Below are positions 24,887-29,712 of a stretch of DNA of 29,712 nt, piece by piece. Source of the DNA: JALOTE01 sp031422195 (lineage in GTDB: Bacteria; Pseudomonadota; Alphaproteobacteria; Rhizobiales; Rhizobiaceae). Numbering within the stretch: the stretch's first letter is position 1; the number at the start of each line of letters is the position of its first letter. Where the stretch lies: the NCBI GenBank assembly GCA_031422195.1, contig JANOPZ010000103.1, positions 1-29,712 of the forward strand, given 5' to 3'. The notes below the pieces were generated by a model, which saw nothing but the letters and a program-made list of their open reading frames with translations, searched no databases and had not been told where the DNA came from. A program made the position numbers and the translations under genes.

Positions 24887-24900
24887 ACCAATATATTAGT
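24887..24900. promoter_or_regulatory. GntR-type operator 3 (upstream of sugar importer)
   Basis: ACCAATATATTAGT differs at one position from the perfect palindrome at 20248-20261. It overlaps a possible promoter (TTGCTT 24875-24880, 16-base spacer, TAGTAT 24897-24902) and lies 45 bases before the importer start codon. Confidence 0.65.
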
Positions 24901-24945
24901 ATTGGAAACCACGCCGATAACGGCATGTTCCTGGGAGGAATTATT

Positions 24946-25971
24946 ATGAAGTTGATATCCAAAATAGCCGCTGCGCTGCTGCTGAGCACTGTCGTCTGCG
25001 CCCCGGCTTTCGCAGATTCAGGTACCAAGGTTGCGCTGGTTCCTGGTGGCCCGCACCCTTATTTCGCAGCTTGGGAACAGGCTGGCATGGACGCCATGAA
25101 AGAATTCAAGCTTGGCGCGGGGGACTACCGCGTTCCGGCCAAGTGGGAACTGAACCTCCAAAGCCAACTGCTCGAAAGCCTGCTGACACAAGGGTACAAC
25201 TCCTTTCTGATCTTCCCGGGCGATGCCGTTGGTACCTCTTCGGTTGCGCAAGAATTGGTCGATAATGGTGGTCAGGTTATTGCAACGGCTGGTTGTCTGA
25301 AAGACCCGTCGCCAGCGCTGTTCTGCCTTGGCACCGACACTGGAAATTCGGCTTATCTGGGCACAAAAGAGCTCATCCGTGTCATGGGCGGCAAGGGCAA
25401 CATCGCTCACTTTACCGGCTTCCTGGTGGATCCAAATACGCAACTGCGCATCGACGCCGTGCAAAAGGCCGCAGATGAAACCAATGGTGCCGTGACGGTG
25501 GTTCAGGTCATCGCCGATATTGATGCGCCACAGCCAGCCGAGGAAAAGATCAACGCCTACCTTGCTGCAAATGCCGCCGGCGTTGATGGCATCGTGACAA
25601 CCGCTTGGGTTCCAGCCGTAGTGGCGTCCAACTCGCTTCGCAAGATTGGCGACAAGCGCATCAAAATGGTAGGAATCGATCATGACGAAGTGGTGATCAA
25701 GGCGATTGCAGATGGCTTTATCGACGGCACCATGCTGCAAAACCCGTATGGCCAAGGCTATATTGGTTCTTACGTTTTGGACAAACTACGGTCTGGTTGC
25801 ACGTTGAAGGCCGATGCACCATACAAGTCCAACGCACTGACGGCCAAGTTTGTTGATAGCGGCACGGTGTTTGTCGATATGGCCAGCGCGCCGACTTATG
25901 TGAACGCAATGGTTGGTATCTCGGCTGATCTAAAAGCCAACATGGACACCAACTTTCTAGCTTGCCCATAA
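24946..25971 (+). CDS. Sugar ABC importer, periplasmic binding protein
   Basis: The 341-residue protein has a Sec signal peptide (MKLISKIAAALLLSTVVCA, cleavage likely after AFA) followed by a type I periplasmic-binding fold of the ribose/xylose-binding group. Visible parts are TKVALVPGGPHPYFAAWEQA, the QGYNSFLIFPGDAV strand and IVTTAWVPAVVASNSLRK. ATG 24946 follows GGGAGG (24933-24938) by 7 bases. A start at 24925 would bury the signal peptide. It opens an importer operon under operator 3 and should deliver the sugar or sugar acid to the permeases. Two cysteines (ATAGCL and LFCLG) could form a disulfide. Confidence 0.92.
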   Translation: MKLISKIAAALLLSTVVCAPAFADSGTKVALVPGGPHPYFAAWEQAGMDAMKEFKLGAGDYRVPAKWELNLQSQLLESLLTQGYNSFLIFPGDAVGTSSVAQELVDNGGQVIATAGCLKDPSPALFCLGTDTGNSAYLGTKELIRVMGGKGNIAHFTGFLVDPNTQLRIDAVQKAADETNGAVTVVQVIADIDAPQPAEEKINAYLAANAAGVDGIVTTAWVPAVVASNSLRKIGDKRIKMVGIDHDEVVIKAIADGFIDGTMLQNPYGQGYIGSYVLDKLRSGCTLKADAPYKSNALTAKFVDSGTVFVDMASAPTYVNAMVGISADLKANMDTNFLACP

Positions 25972-25997
25972 GACACGCTCCCTGTCTGAACGGCATT

Positions 25998-26027
25998 GTG
26001 GCGGCTGCCCGCTATAGCGGCCGCCAC
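25998..26027 (+). other. Strong hairpin between binding-protein and permease genes
   Basis: GTGGCGG (25998-26004) pairs with CCGCCAC (26021-26027). Inside, CCGC pairs with GCGG around a TATA loop. Hairpins here in importer operons often protect the upstream message or attenuate transcription, so the binding protein is made in excess. CTTTTT follows about 12 bases later (26040-26045). Confidence 0.7.
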
Positions 26028-26061
26028 GTTTCAATGCGCTTTTTCCAGATCGAAGTGACCC

Positions 26062-27099
26062 ATGAACCCAGCTTTGAGCGACGCCGACCCGGCACCAAAA
26101 CGTGTGTCATCCCATCAGCGGGCCACGCGCCCGCTGCAATTGCTTTTGAGCAACGAGTTTGGGCTGGCGGTTCTCATCGCACTAACCGTTTTGGTGTTTT
26201 CGCTAACGCTGGACGGCTTCGCATCGCCCTTCAGCCTGTTCACTATTGGCCGTCAGATTGGCATCGACACCATGATCGGGTTGGCGATGATGGCGGTGAT
26301 TGTTACCGGCGGCCTTGACCTTTCGGTCGGCGCAATTGGTGTTTGCTGCGCCATGGCCTTTGGCTGGCTGGTACAAATTCTGGGGCTGCCGATCTTACTT
26401 GCAATCCCGTTTGCGGTGCTGTTTGGCGCAAGCCTTGGCTTCATCAATGGTTTTACTGTGGTTAAATCAGGCGTTCATAGCTTCATTATCACCCTCGCCA
26501 GCATGAGCATTTTCTTCGGCGTCATGATTTTCCTGACCAAGGCCAACGCCTATAACGGCCTGCCGATCGAGGTGCAGGCCTTTGGCAAAATGAAATTCTT
26601 CAAAACCATTTCGCCACTTTTACTGATTTCTATCGCGATGTGCCTGTTTCTGGCGGCATTTTACAAGGTAACCACCTTGGGTCGCCAGATGCTGGCCGCC
26701 GGTGCAAACCCGCGCGCAGCCGAGCTTTCGGGTATCCGCACCGGGCGTGTTATCATCGCTTGCCACATTCTCACAGGCGCTTTGGCCGCCATAGCCGGGT
26801 TGTTGGTGACAGCGCGCACCGGGGCATCGGTGCCGTCAATGGCCGGGCATCTTGGACAAGACTGGTTGCTTCCGGCGTTTCTGGCGCCAGTGCTCGGCGG
26901 CACGCTTTTATCCGGCGGGCGGGTGTCAGTAATCGGCACATTGTTGGGCGCGGGTTTTGTCAATGTGATGACATCGGGCCTGCTGTTGATGCGGGTGGGA
27001 GAATTCTGGATTTTGGCCAGCCTTGGTGGAATGCTACTGGTTGCTGTGCTGGCCGACCGCGCCCGGCAGCAGTTTCTTAAAACCAAAGGAATGATCTAA
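26062..27099 (+). CDS. Sugar ABC importer, permease 1 (RbsC-like)
   Basis: The 345-residue permease has a polar N-terminus of about 30 residues and then eight or more membrane segments of the BPD_transp_2 family. It has IGIDTMIGLAMMAVIVTGG with LDLSVGAIGVCCAM, the motif shared with RbsC and XylH. The cytoplasmic coupling loop is LGRQMLAAGANPRAAELSGI, and GGTLLSGGRVSVIGTLLGAG lies near the end. It forms a heterodimer with the next gene product. Its stop shares one base with the next start (TAATG). No clear ribosome site precedes the ATG. Confidence 0.92.
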   Translation: MNPALSDADPAPKRVSSHQRATRPLQLLLSNEFGLAVLIALTVLVFSLTLDGFASPFSLFTIGRQIGIDTMIGLAMMAVIVTGGLDLSVGAIGVCCAMAFGWLVQILGLPILLAIPFAVLFGASLGFINGFTVVKSGVHSFIITLASMSIFFGVMIFLTKANAYNGLPIEVQAFGKMKFFKTISPLLLISIAMCLFLAAFYKVTTLGRQMLAAGANPRAAELSGIRTGRVIIACHILTGALAAIAGLLVTARTGASVPSMAGHLGQDWLLPAFLAPVLGGTLLSGGRVSVIGTLLGAGFVNVMTSGLLLMRVGEFWILASLGGMLLVAVLADRARQQFLKTKGMI

Positions 27100-28097
27100 T
27101 GGCGGTTCATGGCAACTCAGACAGCAGCCTGACGCGCGCTTTTGACAATGACTGGATTGGCCCGGGCATTGTGAGCCTTGCCGCAGTCATCGGCATTAGC
27201 CTGTTACAGCCGGCGTTCTTGTCACCGTTCAACATCTTTGTGCTGTTGTCAGCGATTTCGGTGAACATGGTTATCGCCCTTGGGCAATTGGTCATCATCG
27301 GTATCGGCCAAATGAACTTGGCGCTGGGCTCAATCGGCGGGCTGGTGGCTATCAGTTTTGTCGGCTTGATGGAACGGTTCGGCGTGCCGGTGCCGTTGGC
27401 CTTAGGCATGGCACTTAGTATTGGCGTGCTGGCAGGCATGGCAGGCGGGTATATTATTGCGAGGACCGCGATTTCGGCCTTCATCATCACCTTGGCCGGG
27501 TTGCAGATTTTCAAGGGCATCAACCTTGGAATAACCGAAGCGCAGCCGTTCTATGGCGTTCCGGAAAGCGTTAAAGCATTTGGCACCGGATCAATGCTGG
27601 GGCCGCTGCCGTGGCTGGTGCTGCCGATGCTGATCTGCAGCGTCGGCATGTGGTATTTGTTCAACCGGATGCGGATCGGGCGGCATATTCTAGCTATGGG
27701 TTCCAACCCCCATGCCGCCGAGATGTCGGGCATCGACCCGAGAGCTACGATCATCTGGGCGCATGCTCTGTCTGGTCTGTTGGCGGCGGTGGCCGGGGTG
27801 ATGTTGGTGGCCAAGCTGCAAATCGGCCACCCGTCTATTGGCGATGACTGGCTGATTTCATCGTTTGCGGCGCCCGTCATCGGTGGGGCAGTCCTGAGCG
27901 GCGGGCGGGTTTCGGTCGGCGGCACTTTCTTCGGCGTTATCATCATCGCCATCATTACCCAAGGGCTGGTGATGTTCAACATTGACCCGTTCGTGGTGCA
28001 GATTGTGCTTGGCGCGCTGATCCTTTGGGCGGTTGCCATCAATCGCTTGCGCGAAGTGCGCATCGCAAGGCTTCAGGCACGGGGAACCGGCGCATGA
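27099..28097 (+). CDS. Sugar ABC importer, permease 2 (RbsC-like)
   Basis: The 332-residue permease is a paralogue of the preceding one. It has MVIALGQLVIIGIGQMNLAL with GSIGGLVAIS, the coupling loop IGRHILAMGSNPHAAEMSGI and GGAVLSGGRVSVGGTFFGVI. Two different permeases in one RbsABC-type system are less common than one homodimeric permease, but are known. It overlaps the ATPase gene as ATGA (28094-28097). Confidence 0.92.
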   Translation: MAVHGNSDSSLTRAFDNDWIGPGIVSLAAVIGISLLQPAFLSPFNIFVLLSAISVNMVIALGQLVIIGIGQMNLALGSIGGLVAISFVGLMERFGVPVPLALGMALSIGVLAGMAGGYIIARTAISAFIITLAGLQIFKGINLGITEAQPFYGVPESVKAFGTGSMLGPLPWLVLPMLICSVGMWYLFNRMRIGRHILAMGSNPHAAEMSGIDPRATIIWAHALSGLLAAVAGVMLVAKLQIGHPSIGDDWLISSFAAPVIGGAVLSGGRVSVGGTFFGVIIIAIITQGLVMFNIDPFVVQIVLGALILWAVAINRLREVRIARLQARGTGA

Positions 28098-29605
28098 CTG
28101 CCTTACAGGTTACAAATGTTAGCAAGTCATTTCCCGGTGTAAAGGCGCTGAATAACGTGTCGATGACAATCGGGGCAGGATCAGTCCACGCACTTTTAGG
28201 CGAAAATGGTGCAGGCAAATCAACTCTGATCAAGATTATCACCGGAATATACCCACCCGATACCGGCAGCGTCATGATGAATGGCAAGCCTGTGCGCTTT
28301 GCCAATTTGCGGCAAGCTGCAGCGGGCGGGCTTGGCGTCGTTCATCAGGAACGCAATCTGGTGACACGGTTTTCGGTCGGCGAAAACATCATGCTCGACC
28401 GGTTGGGTGCCAAGGCCTTGTCCACCGTCGATTACACTGCGATCCACCGCGAAGCTGAAACCTGGCTGAAACTGCTTGATCTGGAGGTTGACCCCCGCAC
28501 GATCGTGTCGCGGTTGTCGGTGGCGCAGATGCAACTGGTTGAAATCGGCAAGGCCTTATCGCTGCAATCACGCGTCTTGCTCTTGGATGAGCCGACAGCT
28601 TCGCTGACCCCGAACGAATCCAAGGTGCTGTTCCGTATCTTTCGCCGGTTTCGTGATGACTGCGTTGCGATTGGCTTTGTGAGCCATAAGCTGGAAGAGG
28701 TGTTTGATATCTGCGACCGCGTGACGGTGCTGCGCGACGGCGTCAATGCCTGCGACTCTGCGGATTTGACTAAGCTAAATCGCGGGGATGTGGTGCAGAT
28801 GATGATCGGCCGCGCGGAACGGATCACCAAACGCGCACCGCGCGCACAGCCGGACGTGCCCCCCTATATGGAATTAACCGACTATGCTTCGGGGGCAGGC
28901 CACCGCGACATCAACCTGTCGGTGCGAGCGGGCGAAATCGTTGGCCTATACGGCCTGGTCGGTGCCGGACGCAGCGAATTGGCGAGGGCCATCCTCGGCC
29001 TGTCAAAGCAACTCGGTGGCGAGGTGAAAGTTTCGGGCAGGCCCGTTACCATCACTTCGGTTGCCGAGGCTTTGCACCAGCATAGTATCGGTTATGTCTC
29101 CGAAGACCGCAAGCAAGAGGGCTTGATCCTGCAGCATTCGGTGCTGGCCAACAGTGGCATTACCCTCTGGCGCAAACTTGCCAGCCGCATGGGTTTTTTA
29201 ACCGATCGCGCCATCAATGCCGAAGTAGGGCCGGTTTTGCAGCGGCTGGAGTTGAAGACCCCCTCGGTTTACCAAACCATCGGTAATTTGTCGGGCGGCA
29301 ATCAACAAAAGGTCTCGGTCGCAAAATGGATCGCAGCAGGGGTGAAGCTGTTGATCATAGACGAGCCATCGGTCGGCATTGACATCAAAACCAAGGCCTA
29401 TCTGCATGATCTCGTCCATGAATTGGCAGAGCAAGGCACGGCAGTGCTGCTGATCACCTCTGACATGCCTGAAATGGTTGACGTAGCGGACCGGATTTTG
29501 GTGATGGACGGCTACCGCATCAAGGGCTGCGTTGAAAACGACAGCAATTATGACGCCGTATCCAAAGCGATCATGGGCTTCATTCACGGCAAAGCTGCGG
29601 CCTAA
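28094..29605 (+). CDS. Sugar ABC importer, duplicated ATPase (RbsA-like)
   Basis: The 503-residue protein has two ABC domains. Domain 1 has Walker A GENGAGKST, a Q-loop in GVVHQERNL, the degenerate signature LSVAQMQLVEIGKAL usual for this family, and Walker B LLLDEPTASLTPNE. Domain 2 has Walker A-like GLVGAGRSELA, signature LSGGNQQKVSVAKWI and Walker B LLIIDEPSVGIDI. I chose ATG 28094 (MTALQVTNVSKSF), coupled by ATGA to permease 2. An upstream frame from 28025 lies wholly inside the permease gene. AAGGAGA at its stop serves the next gene. Confidence 0.93.
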   Translation: MTALQVTNVSKSFPGVKALNNVSMTIGAGSVHALLGENGAGKSTLIKIITGIYPPDTGSVMMNGKPVRFANLRQAAAGGLGVVHQERNLVTRFSVGENIMLDRLGAKALSTVDYTAIHREAETWLKLLDLEVDPRTIVSRLSVAQMQLVEIGKALSLQSRVLLLDEPTASLTPNESKVLFRIFRRFRDDCVAIGFVSHKLEEVFDICDRVTVLRDGVNACDSADLTKLNRGDVVQMMIGRAERITKRAPRAQPDVPPYMELTDYASGAGHRDINLSVRAGEIVGLYGLVGAGRSELARAILGLSKQLGGEVKVSGRPVTITSVAEALHQHSIGYVSEDRKQEGLILQHSVLANSGITLWRKLASRMGFLTDRAINAEVGPVLQRLELKTPSVYQTIGNLSGGNQQKVSVAKWIAAGVKLLIIDEPSVGIDIKTKAYLHDLVHELAEQGTAVLLITSDMPEMVDVADRILVMDGYRIKGCVENDSNYDAVSKAIMGFIHGKAAA

Positions 29606-29614
29606 GGAGATAAC

Positions 29615-29712
29615 ATGGCAAAGATTACCCGCGTCGAGGCCTTGATGGTCAATCTTGAGCCAGCGGTAAAGCGCACCGATGCCATTCAATCGTTTGTTTG
29701 TCAGGAAACTCC
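29615..29712 (+). CDS. Enolase-superfamily (mandelate racemase/muconate lactonizing) protein, N-terminal part only
   Basis: Only 32 codons are inside the window, beginning MAKITRVEALMVNLEPAVKR and continuing with a QSFVCQE stretch. This is the first strand and substrate-capping region of mandelate racemase-type enolase-superfamily enzymes, as far as can be judged from so short a piece. In sugar clusters they are acid-sugar dehydratases, for example for L-fuconate, L-rhamnonate or galactonate. AAGGAGA (29604-29610) lies 4 bases before the ATG, 9 bases after the ATPase stop, so it belongs to the importer operon. The catalytic residues lie beyond the edge. Confidence 0.75.
   Translation, partial: MAKITRVEALMVNLEPAVKRTDAIQSFVCQET

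Noticed and set aside
28025..28093. Extended N-terminus of the sugar importer ATPase
   Set aside because: It lies fully inside the permease gene. The ATGA-coupled start at 28094 gives the normal domain start.

Overview
The window looks like a stretch of alphaproteobacterial chromosome, most likely from a marine or other phosphorus-poor habitat. This is inferred from gene content, not from a marker gene. The clues are a plcP-btaA-btaB set for replacing phospholipids with betaine lipids, a BMP-type nucleobase importer joined to a cytosine-deaminase-like gene, an FCD-type GntR sugar-acid regulon, and tightly overlapping ATGA/GTGA gene junctions. No rRNA, tRNA, CRISPR array, transposase, integrase or phage gene was seen.

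Layout. (1) Positions 1-3702, minus strand: a folate operon pabB-pabA-pabC-folKP. Every junction is a 4-nt ATGA overlap. The last gene is a HPPK-DHPS fusion cut by the window edge. Together these genes turn chorismate into 4-aminobenzoate and condense it to dihydropteroate. (2) 3857-6611, minus strand: plcP-btaA-btaB, which strips phosphate head groups from phospholipids and builds diacylglyceryl-trimethylhomoserine on the released diacylglycerol. (3) 7243-13072, plus strand: a BMP-family ABC importer (binding protein, double ATPase, two permeases) fused by overlaps to a cytosine-deaminase-like amidohydrolase, so probably uptake and deamination of a nucleobase. (4) 13676-17467: small accessory genes, namely an SDR, a tautomerase divergent from a LysR regulator, and an Lrp/AsnC regulator divergent from an EamA exporter. 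(5) 17856-29712: a carbohydrate catabolism region with uxuA (broken by one amber codon), an FCD GntR regulator, an SDR, a RhaM-type mutarotase, an L-fuconolactonase-like amidohydrolase, a UxuB-like polyol/uronate dehydrogenase, an L-fucose-dehydrogenase-like aldo/keto reductase, a four-gene RbsABC-type importer, and the start of an enolase-superfamily acid-sugar dehydratase.

How region 5 works together. A 14-bp palindrome, ACCAATATATTGGT, or a close variant lies upstream of uxuA, between gntR and the SDR operon, and upstream of the importer operon. I infer that it is the operator of the local GntR protein. The enzyme set fits non-phosphorylative oxidation of an aldose such as L-fucose or L-galactose (mutarotase, 1-dehydrogenase, lactonase, acid-sugar dehydratase, SDR), combined with two enzymes of the fructuronate-mannonate branch. 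The actual substrate is not decided by the sequence.

Other structure: a dispersed intergenic repeat of about 175 nt occurs three times (near 6.9, 13.2 and 17.6 kb). Two copies share a 70-nt core with one mismatch. Part of region 5 is decaying: uxuA has an internal stop and a gene remnant lies beside it.
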